A stretch of 64,000 nucleotides of DNA from Microbacteriaceae bacterium (GTDB lineage Bacteria > Actinomycetota > Actinomycetes > Actinomycetales > Microbacteriaceae): NCBI GenBank assembly GCA_003852775.1, contig RDDZ01000131.1, forward strand, positions 1-64,000, written 5' to 3'. This document shows positions 53,337 to 61,231 of the stretch, piece after piece. Both the position numbers and the translations under genes were made by a program. Under the pieces are notes generated by a model, which saw nothing but the letters and a program-made list of their open reading frames with translations, did not search any database and had not been told where the DNA came from. Within the stretch, counting starts at the first letter, position 1; every line of letters begins with the position of its first letter.

Positions 53337-54386
53337 ATGCACGCGACGCTCATCCACGCCCCCGGTGACATCCGCTTCGAAGAGGTTCCCGACCCCGTGC
53401 TCTCGACCGGCGGCGACGCGATCGTGCGCGTCGTGGCCGCCTGCGTGTGCGGCTCGGACCTGTGGCCGTACCGCGGCATCACGCCCACCCACGAGCCGCG
53501 CCGCATCGGGCACGAGTTCGTCGGGGTGGTCGAGGAGGTCGGCCCGGAGGTGCAGCGCATCAAGGTGGGCGACTTCGTGATCGCGCCCTTCTACGACTGC
53601 TGCATGGAGTGCGTGAACTGCACGAACGGCTTCTCCACCTCGTGCCTCAACGGCGGATGGTGGGGTTCCGACGACCGGATGGGCGCGTTCGCCGACGGCG
53701 GGCAGGGTGAGCGTATCCGCGTGCCGCATGCCGACGGATCGCTCGTGGCGACCCCGTCGATGCCCGACGACGCCCTCGTGCCGCACCTGCTCACCCTCGC
53801 CGACGTCATGGGCACCGGCCACCACGCCGCCGTGTCGGGCGGCGCCGGGCCGGGGAAGAACGTCGTCGTCGTGGGCGACGGCGCGGTGGGCCTGTGCTCC
53901 GTGCTCGCCTCCGCGCGCCTCGGTGCCGAGCGCATCGTGCTCATGTCGCGCCACGCCGACCGCCAGGACCTCGGCCGCCGCTTCGGCGCGACCGACATCG
54001 TGGAGGAGCGCGGCAGGGAGGGCGTCGCCCGCATCCGCGAGCTCTTCGACGGCGTGGGCGCGGATGTCGTGCTCGAGTGCGTGGGCACCGCCGAGTCGAT
54101 GGATCAGGCGCTCCGCTCCGCCCGCCCCGGCGGCCAGGTCGGTTTCGTGGGTGTGCCGAACGGCGGCCCCGAGCTGCCCGTGCGCCGCATGTTCGACACC
54201 AACGTGGGCGTGCGCGGGGGAGTGGCGCCCGTGCGCAACTACGTCGAGGAGCTGCTGCCCGAGGTGTGGGACGGCCGCCTGCAGCCGGGTCTCGTCTTCG
54301 ACCTCGAGCTGCCGATGAGCGAGGTCGCGGAGGCCTACGCCGCGATGGACGAGCGCCGCGCCATCAAGGTGCTGCTGCGCCCGTAG
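53337..54386 (+). CDS. Zinc-dependent alcohol dehydrogenase-family protein
   Basis: 349 residues, medium-chain dehydrogenase. The catalytic-zinc residues are Cys38 in CVCGSDLWPYRG and GHEF; the structural-zinc loop is modified to DCCMECVNCTNGFSTSC. The NAD(P) motif reads VVVGDGAVGLCSVLAS. It is like the subgroup annotated as Zn-dependent alcohol dehydrogenase or threonine-dehydrogenase-like; substrate unknown. Leaderless ATG start. Two facing hairpins follow it. Confidence 0.87.
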   Translation: MHATLIHAPGDIRFEEVPDPVLSTGGDAIVRVVAACVCGSDLWPYRGITPTHEPRRIGHEFVGVVEEVGPEVQRIKVGDFVIAPFYDCCMECVNCTNGFSTSCLNGGWWGSDDRMGAFADGGQGERIRVPHADGSLVATPSMPDDALVPHLLTLADVMGTGHHAAVSGGAGPGKNVVVVGDGAVGLCSVLASARLGAERIVLMSRHADRQDLGRRFGATDIVEERGREGVARIRELFDGVGADVVLECVGTAESMDQALRSARPGGQVGFVGVPNGGPELPVRRMFDTNVGVRGGVAPVRNYVEELLPEVWDGRLQPGLVFDLELPMSEVAEAYAAMDERRAIKVLLRP

Positions 54387-54390
54387 CCCC

Positions 54391-54418
54391 CTCCCGCCGC
54401 GCCTGTCTGCGGCGGGAG
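54391..54418 (+). terminator. Hairpin 1 after the alcohol dehydrogenase gene
   Basis: CTCCCGCCGC (54391-54400), loop of 8, GCGGCGGGAG (54409-54418): a perfect 10-bp stem four bases after the stop. Likely terminator-like, without T tract. Confidence 0.55.
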
Positions 54419-54470
54419 CAACGGCCTCATCGGCGGGGGAACCCGCACCACCGGGCGGCGAAGTGCGCAG

Positions 54471-54496
54471 GCGGCGGGAGTAACTGCTCCCGCCGC
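54471..54496. repeat. Hairpin 2, arms in reversed order
   Basis: GCGGCGGGAG (54471-54480), loop TAACTG, CTCCCGCCGC (54487-54496). It has the same two arms as the hairpin at 54391, but in mirror order, so the four arms can also pair with each other across 70 bases. The rest of the 259-base gap (54387-54645) holds no gene. Confidence 0.6.
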
Positions 54497-54632
54497 GTGA
54501 CCAGTTCGCCGCCCGCTTCCGAGGCGGCAGCGCCCGGCCCGCCTCCACGGCACCCGGCTGGGGCACGGCACCCGCCCCGCCCCGGATGCGGCACGGCACC
54601 CGCCCCGCCCGCGCCGGCACCCGGATCCGGGC

Positions 54633-54638
54633 TAGCAT
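54633..54638 (+). promoter_or_regulatory. -10 box of the serine hydrolase gene
   Basis: TAGCAT, seven bases before the GTG at 54646, supporting that start and a leaderless mRNA. Confidence 0.45.
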
Positions 54639-54645
54639 CCGGATC

Positions 54646-55980
54646 GTGCGTACCCTGCGTCGGGTCGGCATCGTCGCCGGCTCACTCGTCCTCGTCATCG
54701 TCGTCGCGCTCACAGGCGTCTACCTCTGGCAGGGGCCGCTGCTGCTCACCGGCACGGGCTACGCCGCCCACAACGCGTGCGCCGTCACGCAGCTCGCGGG
54801 GCGCGAGAACCCCGCCAGCGACCTGCCGCCCAACCCGCTCGTGCCGTACCTCGCGGTCGCCGAGGGCGAGGTGACCACGGCATCCGTGCTCGGCGTCGGC
54901 ACGCCGCAGCAGGCGCGCCACACCGAGGGCTTCGGGTGCACGCTCGCGTCGGGCCCGCTCGACCTCGGCGCGGCCACGCCCGTGGGCTCCGCCGGCAACC
55001 CGCTGGCGGATGCCGCGGTCGCGCCGAACCCGGAGGTCGAGGCCGCGATCGGCCGCGTCTTCGCCGACGGCGAGCCGGACGAGGTGGTCGAGCTCATCGG
55101 CACGCGCGGCGTCGTCGTCGTGAAGGACGGCGTCATCGTGGGGGAGCGGTACGCGCCCGGCTTCGACGCCGACACCCCGCAGCTCGGCTGGTCGATGTCG
55201 AAGAGCGTCGCCTCGCTCATGACGGGCATGCTCGTGAAGCAGGGCGTCGTCTCGCTCGACGACGACCACCTGCGCCCGGAGTGGACCGACGAGCGCGCGA
55301 GCATCACGGTCGAGAACCTGCTGCGCATGGACGCTGGCCTGGAGTGGGACGAGACCTACGACCTCGGCACCGCCATCACGCGGATGCTGTACCTCGAGCC
55401 CGACATGGGCGCCTACGTCGCGGGGCTGCCGCTCGCGCACGGGGTCGGCGAGGTGCAGCAGTACTCGAGCGGCTCGACGAACGTGCTGTGCTCGGTGCTC
55501 GCCGAGCGCACCGGGCTCGGCGCCGACCTCCCGCGTCAGACGATCTTCCCGGCGCTCGGCCTCTCCTCGGCGGTGTGGGAGCCGGATGCCGCGGGCACGC
55601 CCGTCTGCTCGTCCTACCTCTGGGCGACCCCGCGCGACTGGGCGGCGGTCGGGCAGTTCGCGCTGCAGGGCGGCGAGTGGGACGGTGAGCAGCTGCTGCC
55701 CGAGGACTGGATGGAGCAGAGCCTCATGCTCTCCGGCTACGCCGAGAGCGACGACCCCGGCTACGGCATGGGCTGGCGCACCAACGTGCTGCCCGACGGC
55801 TCGCTGCGCTGGCCGTCGCTGCCCGCCGACGCGTTCTCGGCGAACGGCCACGACGGGCAGCTCATGCTCGTGATCCCGTCGGAGGGGCTCGTCGTGGTGC
55901 GGCTCGGCTTCACGCCGGAGGCCTCGGCGTCGGATCTCGTGGTCGACCTCGCGCGTGACGCGATCGCGGCGCTCGGCTGA
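54646..55980 (+). CDS. Beta-lactamase-fold serine hydrolase, membrane anchored
   Basis: 444 residues. An N-terminal membrane helix (VGIVAGSLVLVIVVALTGVY) places the enzyme outside the cell. The class C beta-lactamase/esterase fold has the nucleophile motif SMSK (GWSMSKSVASLMTG), the Tyr motif as YSSGSTN and a late NGHDGQ box in place of KTG. Such proteins are carboxylesterases, D-aminopeptidases or 6-aminohexanoate-dimer-hydrolase-like enzymes; true beta-lactamase activity is not implied. GTG at 54646 was chosen over the upstream ATG at 54586 because of the TAGCAT box and because the helix then lies at the N-terminus. Confidence 0.85.
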   Translation: MRTLRRVGIVAGSLVLVIVVALTGVYLWQGPLLLTGTGYAAHNACAVTQLAGRENPASDLPPNPLVPYLAVAEGEVTTASVLGVGTPQQARHTEGFGCTLASGPLDLGAATPVGSAGNPLADAAVAPNPEVEAAIGRVFADGEPDEVVELIGTRGVVVVKDGVIVGERYAPGFDADTPQLGWSMSKSVASLMTGMLVKQGVVSLDDDHLRPEWTDERASITVENLLRMDAGLEWDETYDLGTAITRMLYLEPDMGAYVAGLPLAHGVGEVQQYSSGSTNVLCSVLAERTGLGADLPRQTIFPALGLSSAVWEPDAAGTPVCSSYLWATPRDWAAVGQFALQGGEWDGEQLLPEDWMEQSLMLSGYAESDDPGYGMGWRTNVLPDGSLRWPSLPADAFSANGHDGQLMLVIPSEGLVVVRLGFTPEASASDLVVDLARDAIAALG

Positions 55981-56035
55981 CTAGCGCCTCGGGAAAGCGC
56001 ACGGCCGCGGGTCCAATCCCGGGCATGATGTCACC

Positions 56036-57862
56036 ATGTGGATCTCGCGTATTCAGGTTTCGGGCGGCTTTCTCGACGGACTCGACCTGCGATTCGAGCG
56101 CGGGCTGAACGTTCTTATTGGAGGGAGAGGTTCAGGGAAGACGTCCATCCTCGAACTCCTCCGTCACGCGCTGAACCTGGCGCATGCGAATCCTGTTCAC
56201 GAGAAGGAGAGCCGTGAGTTCATCCGAGCAGTTCTGGGGCCAGGGGAGGTTACTGTCGATCTCGCAGACGACCTGTCGTCTACGCGTCTGATCGTCGATG
56301 GGGATGGTAGTGGCCGGCGAGCGGAAGTCCGGCACACGGCGATCATGGTTGGCCAGAACGAACTGGAAGCGATAGCAAGTGATGCGCCGAGCCGACTCAG
56401 CCTTCTTGATATTCGCGCAGGGATCGAGGCGGGAGTCGACATCCCGGCGGCAGTGGGCCGACTGACGCTGCGCCTTCGAGAGCTCCGGCAGGAGAAGGTT
56501 GAGCTTGATGAGTCGATTCGTCGACTTCCGGAGTTGCGTCAGCAGTTGGCGCAAGCGCAGAGGCGAGAGACTGAGCTTCTCAGTGCGAACGAGTCGAGCT
56601 TGGAACCCCAGCGAGCAGAGCTTAGAGAGATCGAGGCTTCTGTCCTTCGCATTCGACGTGGAGGTAGCCAGGTCGAGGACTACGCGAGCGAACTACGGCG
56701 GCTTCATGACGGGCTTGACGCGTTCAACGAACGCGTCGTTGCGCTGCGGTCAATTACAGTTCCGCAGAGCTTTCGTGATTGGGTCGCGACCATTCAGGAG
56801 CGTGTCGAGGGCCTGGTCAAGGCGCTGTACGAGGTCCTACAAGAGGGCGAACAGTCGGCTGAATCCCAGCGAACTTCCCTCGCCCAGGGCGAGCAACGGC
56901 TTCTCGAGCTAGCAGCCCCGTTGAAAGAACAGTTGTCTGAGGCGGAAGACGGACTCGGCCAGGTCTCAGCGGAAATACGCGCACTGGGCTCGCAGATTGA
57001 GTCGCTCGAATCTCTTGAGGTAGAGAGCGGACAGCTCGAAAGCGAGTTGGCGCGGATCGGGGGGCAGCGCGATGGCCTTCTAGACGAGGTTGAGGAGCAG
57101 TTGGAGCGCGTCTTCGATTCCCGCGCCGGAGTTGCGAAGGAAGTTACGAGCCAGTTGGGGGCGAAGGCGGCCATCCGGGTTGAGCACCTAGCTGATGTGA
57201 CCCGACTTGCCGAGTATCTCACCAATGCGCTTCGAGGCAGCGGAATCCAGTACCGGGCGGTAGTGGAACGCCTGTGCGCTGCGTACCTACCTAGGACCCT
57301 GCTTCAGGCGGTGGAGTCAGGGGATGCGGAAGGCATCGCAAGCGCCGCCGGGATTCAGGTGGAGCGGGCATTCCGCGTGTTGCAGGCCTTGGATACGCCC
57401 TCCAACCTTGTCGAGCTGGCCAACCTCACATTGGACGACCGCGCCGACTACTTCCTTCTTCACGGGTCCGAGATGAAGAACGTTGATCAACTGTCGACTG
57501 GTCAAAAGTGTGCAGTGACGCTTCCGATCTTGATGACCGAGTTGGATCGGGCGCTTCTCCTAGATCAGCCAGAGGACCACCTCGACAACGAGTTTCTCGT
57601 TCAGAACGTCTTGCCAGGGCTCGCGCGCCGAGCCGCGGCCCATGCGCAGACGATCGTGGCCACGCACAACGCAAATATCCCGGTGCTCGGTGAAGCCGAT
57701 AAGGTCGTCGCGCTTTCGAGCGACGGTAAGCGAGGCTTCGTTTCTATCGAAGGGTCTCTCGACGACAAGCCCGTAGTCACTGTTATCGAAGCAGTGATGG
57801 AGGGCGGCGTCGACGCATTCAAGGAGCGGGCGAGGTTCTACGCAGCAAGCGAGGGCCGATGA
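56036..57862 (+). CDS. SMC/RecF-like AAA ATPase (cassette gene A)
   Basis: 608 residues, ABC-type ATPase of the SMC/RecF/TrlF-like kind. N-terminal Walker A GGRGSGKTS (Lys35); a long coiled coil from about 140 to 365, rich in Glu, Gln, Arg and Leu; then signature LSTGQKCA (486-493), Walker B LLLDQPEDHLD (D510, E513) and H-loop VATHNAN (H544). All active-site parts are intact. Such proteins detect DNA structures or phage products in defence systems and also act in repair. The GC content is visibly lower than that of neighbours (bases 56101-56160: 33 of 60; bases 55261-55320: 42 of 60). A CATGAT box ends six bases before the ATG. Its end overlaps gene B (ATGA). Confidence 0.85.
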   Translation: MWISRIQVSGGFLDGLDLRFERGLNVLIGGRGSGKTSILELLRHALNLAHANPVHEKESREFIRAVLGPGEVTVDLADDLSSTRLIVDGDGSGRRAEVRHTAIMVGQNELEAIASDAPSRLSLLDIRAGIEAGVDIPAAVGRLTLRLRELRQEKVELDESIRRLPELRQQLAQAQRRETELLSANESSLEPQRAELREIEASVLRIRRGGSQVEDYASELRRLHDGLDAFNERVVALRSITVPQSFRDWVATIQERVEGLVKALYEVLQEGEQSAESQRTSLAQGEQRLLELAAPLKEQLSEAEDGLGQVSAEIRALGSQIESLESLEVESGQLESELARIGGQRDGLLDEVEEQLERVFDSRAGVAKEVTSQLGAKAAIRVEHLADVTRLAEYLTNALRGSGIQYRAVVERLCAAYLPRTLLQAVESGDAEGIASAAGIQVERAFRVLQALDTPSNLVELANLTLDDRADYFLLHGSEMKNVDQLSTGQKCAVTLPILMTELDRALLLDQPEDHLDNEFLVQNVLPGLARRAAAHAQTIVATHNANIPVLGEADKVVALSSDGKRGFVSIEGSLDDKPVVTVIEAVMEGGVDAFKERARFYAASEGR

Positions 57863-58734
57863 GCCGGGGAGAAGTGCCGAGAACGGATGAGATCTTGGCC
57901 CTCCTGGGGAGTCGATCTCCGTCCACGAGGCTTTCGGCGGCCCTACAGCTCGCTCTCCCCTTGGACGACGAAGAACGTCGGCAGGTCTTGGAGTATTTGC
58001 AGGGTGAGTCCGTGCCGATCGTCCGGGCCGCTCTCGAGAAGGTACTGGCGGCGAGAGAAGCGGCTTCGGTCCAGGAGGGTTCTGCCGGCCCGGCTTCCGT
58101 GGACCATGGTTCCGGGGAGGATATCGCGAAGCTAATCTCGCATGAATTGCTCCCGGCCCTGGGGCGTGCGCGACTTGATGCCAGCATCGAGATAGAGAAT
58201 TTCGATGGGTCTAAGACATCACGAGCCCTAGACCGGTTGTCACGTCGTCTCTCTGCTGTGATCAAGATTGCGAGTGCCCGACGGGATGCCGCCGTTGTGG
58301 TGGACGTCAACGCGTTGGAAGTGGTCCAGGAATGCGCCGAAGCAAGTCTCTTTCCGGTTGATGTCGAAGTCGCTCCAGACAGTGCAGGTGAAGAGGATTT
58401 CATCGTTCGAGCTGATCTCGACTTGATGTCGATGCTCCTTGACGCTGCGATCACAAACGCCGGAGAGGCGCAGGCGTCGGTAAACGCCGATTCGCCCGTG
58501 GGGGTGGAGGTGAATTCGATGGCGAGCGACGTGATTGTTACCGTCACCAACCAATTCGCGGGGATCTCCTTTGAGAAAGCCACCGTCGCTGAGATGGGTC
58601 GAACAACGCGCTACGGCGGTAGGGGTACCGGAGTCCGAGTAATTGAAGGAGCCGCCGCCGGGCTAAACGTTGACTGGAACATCCGAGGAACCTCAGGCGT
58701 AGCTCTCTTTACCGTGAGGTTCCCGCGACGATGA
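57859..58734 (+). CDS. Soluble GHKL histidine-kinase-like protein (cassette gene B)
   Basis: 291 residues, no membrane segment. Residues 1-75 are helical, HEAT-like (STRLSAALQLALPLDDEERR, SVPIVRAALEKVLAAREAA). A DHp-like segment holds LISHELLPALGRARL with His95 as likely phosphoacceptor. A GHKL ATPase follows: N-box DAAITNAGEA (N200) and G2-box GGRGTGVRVIEGAAAG (256-258). The G1-box DxGxG is replaced by VTVTNQFAGI, as in the AgrC-like group where Asn stands there. It thus looks like a cytoplasmic sensor kinase. Start and end overlap genes A and C by four bases each (ATGA), a coupled operon. Partner of the receiver in gene C. Confidence 0.75.
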   Translation: MSRGEVPRTDEILALLGSRSPSTRLSAALQLALPLDDEERRQVLEYLQGESVPIVRAALEKVLAAREAASVQEGSAGPASVDHGSGEDIAKLISHELLPALGRARLDASIEIENFDGSKTSRALDRLSRRLSAVIKIASARRDAAVVVDVNALEVVQECAEASLFPVDVEVAPDSAGEEDFIVRADLDLMSMLLDAAITNAGEAQASVNADSPVGVEVNSMASDVIVTVTNQFAGISFEKATVAEMGRTTRYGGRGTGVRVIEGAAAGLNVDWNIRGTSGVALFTVRFPRR

Positions 58735-60131
58735 GAACCGCACTAGTCGTCGACGACGAGTACGAGTCCCGTCAACTCGCTGCGCTTGCTCTTCAGCAGG
58801 CGGGATTCAACAATATTCGGTTCGCCCAGAATCGCAGCGAGGCAATTGCGTACTCGCAGGACGCAATGGACGAATTCGACCTAGTTGTGGTCGACCGCAA
58901 TCTTCCTGACGGCCCTGGTGATACGCCAGCGCAGACTACAGGCGACTTGCTGCTTGTCGAATTGCTGGAGCGGGTGCGTGATCGCCCGTTCGTCGTATTC
59001 ACTGGGTGGGACGACTCGCCGCTCTACCAAACTGTGCTCGGCCTGACGTCACGGATCAGCGTTGGAGGCCCTGAGGACTCTATTCAGCAGGTCACGGTGC
59101 TGCGAAAGGACCAATCTGTCGAACTGGCGGCTTGGGCGCGCTCGATCTGTCAGATCCTTGACAGGGTCGATGCCATCGAGATCGATACGGACCAGCCGCT
59201 TTCTCATTTTCGGTCGCGTCTTCTTCGCAAAGCCGCATTGCACTACGACGGAACCCACATCAAAGTCCGCGAGCTCTCTGGAGGGCGATCGGGCGAATCC
59301 GTCTGGCGGTGCGATGTGAGGGACAGTGCTGGTCGCCGGACAGGAACCTTCATTGCCAAGGAGCGGGCGCCAGGCGCGCCATTGACCCGTACAACTCTCG
59401 CTGGCATCGGGGCGATTGCGCCTAGCCGTCTAGTTGCTGGCCATATCGCACGGATCGAGGGCGTATCCGGCCGCAGGGTGATCGACATCTACCAGGCTGC
59501 TGGTATCGACAGTCAGGCGCTCTTCGAGATCGCCGGGAGCGACCCAGGTCGAGCCAGCGAATGCGTTCGGGACATGGCGTCGGCCTTAGAGGATGCCCAT
59601 ACGACCACCGCGTCGTCAATCCCTATCAGTGAGGCGATGGAAGTGTTCCTTCCATGGGCCGAGGCGGAGGAGCGCCTTCGAGAGTTGGGACTCGGACTCC
59701 AGGCCGGAATCATGGTTTCGGTGGCGCGTGAGCACCAGCATGGTGACCTTCACGGTGAGAACGTTCTCGTCGACGGAGCGGGCATCGCGATTATCGACTT
59801 CGACCGTCAGTGCGTGGCGAGTCGGGTGGTGGATCCGATCACGCTCTTGCTCTCCTGGTTTCTGCACCCGGGGGGCCCAGCGTTCGCCGACATCAACATC
59901 TCAGGGCAGGACTTGGTAATGCTCCTCGACGGGACCCCTGCAGGTGACCCGTGCGTAGAGGAGATAAGGCTCTGGGTGAAGCGCGAGAAGCAAGGCGACA
60001 GGGATCTTTGGGCTGCGGTGATGGGGTATTCCCTTCGACAACTCAGATATCACGAGGTTGGGCAATCCCAGGTGGCTCGCGAGAGGCTCACCACCTTGAT
60101 AAGCGAAGCGGTGGTGCGGCTTGCCCGATAG
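58731..60131 (+). CDS. Response-regulator receiver fused to APH-like kinase (cassette gene C)
   Basis: 466 residues. The receiver (1-135) has the acidic pair D8/D9 (VVDDEYES), phosphoacceptor D55 (LVVVDRNLPDG), the conserved Thr in VVFTGWDD and Lys126 (VLRKDQ). A linker leads to an aminoglycoside-phosphotransferase/choline-kinase-like domain (about 185-466): ATP-binding Lys in GTFIAKERA, catalytic loop HGDLHGENVL (D339, N344) and IIDFDRQ (D356, D358). All kinase residues are present. Response regulators with kinase output are rare; the layout suggests that phosphorylation by gene B switches on a small-molecule or protein kinase. There is no DNA-binding domain. It ends ten bases before the F420 oxidoreductase. 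Confidence 0.85.
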   Translation: MRTALVVDDEYESRQLAALALQQAGFNNIRFAQNRSEAIAYSQDAMDEFDLVVVDRNLPDGPGDTPAQTTGDLLLVELLERVRDRPFVVFTGWDDSPLYQTVLGLTSRISVGGPEDSIQQVTVLRKDQSVELAAWARSICQILDRVDAIEIDTDQPLSHFRSRLLRKAALHYDGTHIKVRELSGGRSGESVWRCDVRDSAGRRTGTFIAKERAPGAPLTRTTLAGIGAIAPSRLVAGHIARIEGVSGRRVIDIYQAAGIDSQALFEIAGSDPGRASECVRDMASALEDAHTTTASSIPISEAMEVFLPWAEAEERLRELGLGLQAGIMVSVAREHQHGDLHGENVLVDGAGIAIIDFDRQCVASRVVDPITLLLSWFLHPGGPAFADINISGQDLVMLLDGTPAGDPCVEEIRLWVKREKQGDRDLWAAVMGYSLRQLRYHEVGQSQVARERLTTLISEAVVRLAR

Positions 60132-60141
60132 ACCCTCAGAC

Positions 60142-61143
60142 GTGACCACCCCGCACATCGGCTACGCCGCGATGCTCGAGCGCTTCGCCCCGAACGAGGT
60201 GATCGCGCTCGCCCAGGCCGCGGAGGCATCCGGCTTCACGGGCGTCATGGCGGCCGACCACTTCCAGCCGTGGGTGCCGCAGCAGGGGCAGGCGAGCTTC
60301 GTGTGGAACGTGCTCTCGGCGCTCGGCCAGGTGACCGCGGGCGACCTGGGCACGGGCGTGACGGCGCCGACCTTCCGGTGGCATCCGGCGATGGTCGCGC
60401 AGGCCTCGGCGACGCTCGCGGCGATGTACCCGGGCCGGCACTGGCTCGGGCTCGGCTCGGGCGAGGCCATCAACGAGCACGTCGTGGGCCGCTACTGGCC
60501 CGAGGCGCCCGAGCGCATCGACCGCATGTTCGAGGCGGTCGACATCATCAAGAAGCTCTTCACGGCGTCGCTCGCGGGCCGCGACACCCGCCACGAGGGC
60601 CGCTACTACAAGCTCGAGTCGACCAGGCTCTGGACGATGCCGGATGCCGCCCCGCCCATCCTGATCGGCACGGCCGGCCCGGTGACGGCGAAGCGCGCGG
60701 GCCGCACGGTCGACGGGATCGTCGTCGACGGGGCGCCCGTCGAGAAGGTCGCGCCGCTGCTGCAGCGCTTCGCCGAGGGCGGGCGCGAGGTGGGGCGCGA
60801 TCCCCGCACGCAGACGCGCATCATCCGCCTGCACCTGAGCTGGGCGCCGACGCGCGACGAGGCGGTCGCGAACGCGCTGCGGGAGTGGCCGAACGCGGGG
60901 ATGCGGTTCCCGAAGTCCGACATCCGCTCGCCGTTCGAGCTCGAGCAGATCGCGCGCACGGTGCGGCCGGAGGACTTCGAGGGGCGCGTGCTCATCTCCG
61001 ACGACCCCGAGGCGCACCGCGCCCACATCCAGCGCTACCTCGACCTCGGGTTCGACCGCGTCTACCTGCACAACGTCTCGCGCGACCAGCACGCCTTCCT
61101 CGACGTCTTCGGGCGCGAGGTCATCCCGCGCCTCGTCTCCTGA
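60142..61143 (+). CDS. F420-dependent LLM-class oxidoreductase
   Basis: 333 residues, luciferase-like barrel of the FGD-related group (TIGR03557-type). Motifs [43 protein letters not shown] and [20 protein letters not shown] show F420 binding; the substrate pocket differs from FGD (no [10 protein letters not shown]). Substrate unknown. GTG start. GC content returns to the chromosomal level here, directly after the cassette, whose last stop codon is ten bases upstream. A long inverted repeat follows before cofE. Confidence 0.88.
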   Translation: MTTPHIGYAAMLERFAPNEVIALAQAAEASGFTGVMAADHFQPWVPQQGQASFVWNVLSALGQVTAGDLGTGVTAPTFRWHPAMVAQASATLAAMYPGRHWLGLGSGEAINEHVVGRYWPEAPERIDRMFEAVDIIKKLFTASLAGRDTRHEGRYYKLESTRLWTMPDAAPPILIGTAGPVTAKRAGRTVDGIVVDGAPVEKVAPLLQRFAEGGREVGRDPRTQTRIIRLHLSWAPTRDEAVANALREWPNAGMRFPKSDIRSPFELEQIARTVRPEDFEGRVLISDDPEAHRAHIQRYLDLGFDRVYLHNVSRDQHAFLDVFGREVIPRLVS

Positions 61144-61151
61144 CGCTGACC

Positions 61152-61198
61152 GGTCGGTTTCTGGCCTCATTTCCCGTGTTTGGGGCCAGAAACCGACC
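61152..61198. repeat. 15-bp perfect inverted repeat between LLM gene and cofE
   Basis: GGTCGGTTTCTGGCC at 61152-61166 and its exact complement at 61184-61198, loop of 17 bases. The arms are less GC-rich than the genes around. Eight bases after the stop, so it may terminate transcription, but it looks like an extragenic palindrome. Confidence 0.75.
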
Positions 61199-61231
61199 AC
61201 TCAGCGGATGCGGGGTTGGGAGGATAGGGGG

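Noticed and set aside
54646..55980. Antibiotic-resistance beta-lactamase
   Set aside because: SxxK is present but the YSN and KTG motifs are altered (YSS, HDG), as in esterase or amidase relatives, so resistance cannot be claimed.
55981..56035. tRNA-like fragment (GGGTCCAATCCC) at the left edge of the cassette, as a possible attachment site
   Set aside because: No acceptor or anticodon arms can be built, and no matching repeat occurs at the right edge near 60131.
56036..60131. Prophage or integrative element
   Set aside because: No integrase, capsid, portal, terminase or excisionase-like genes; only three coupled ORFs of low GC.
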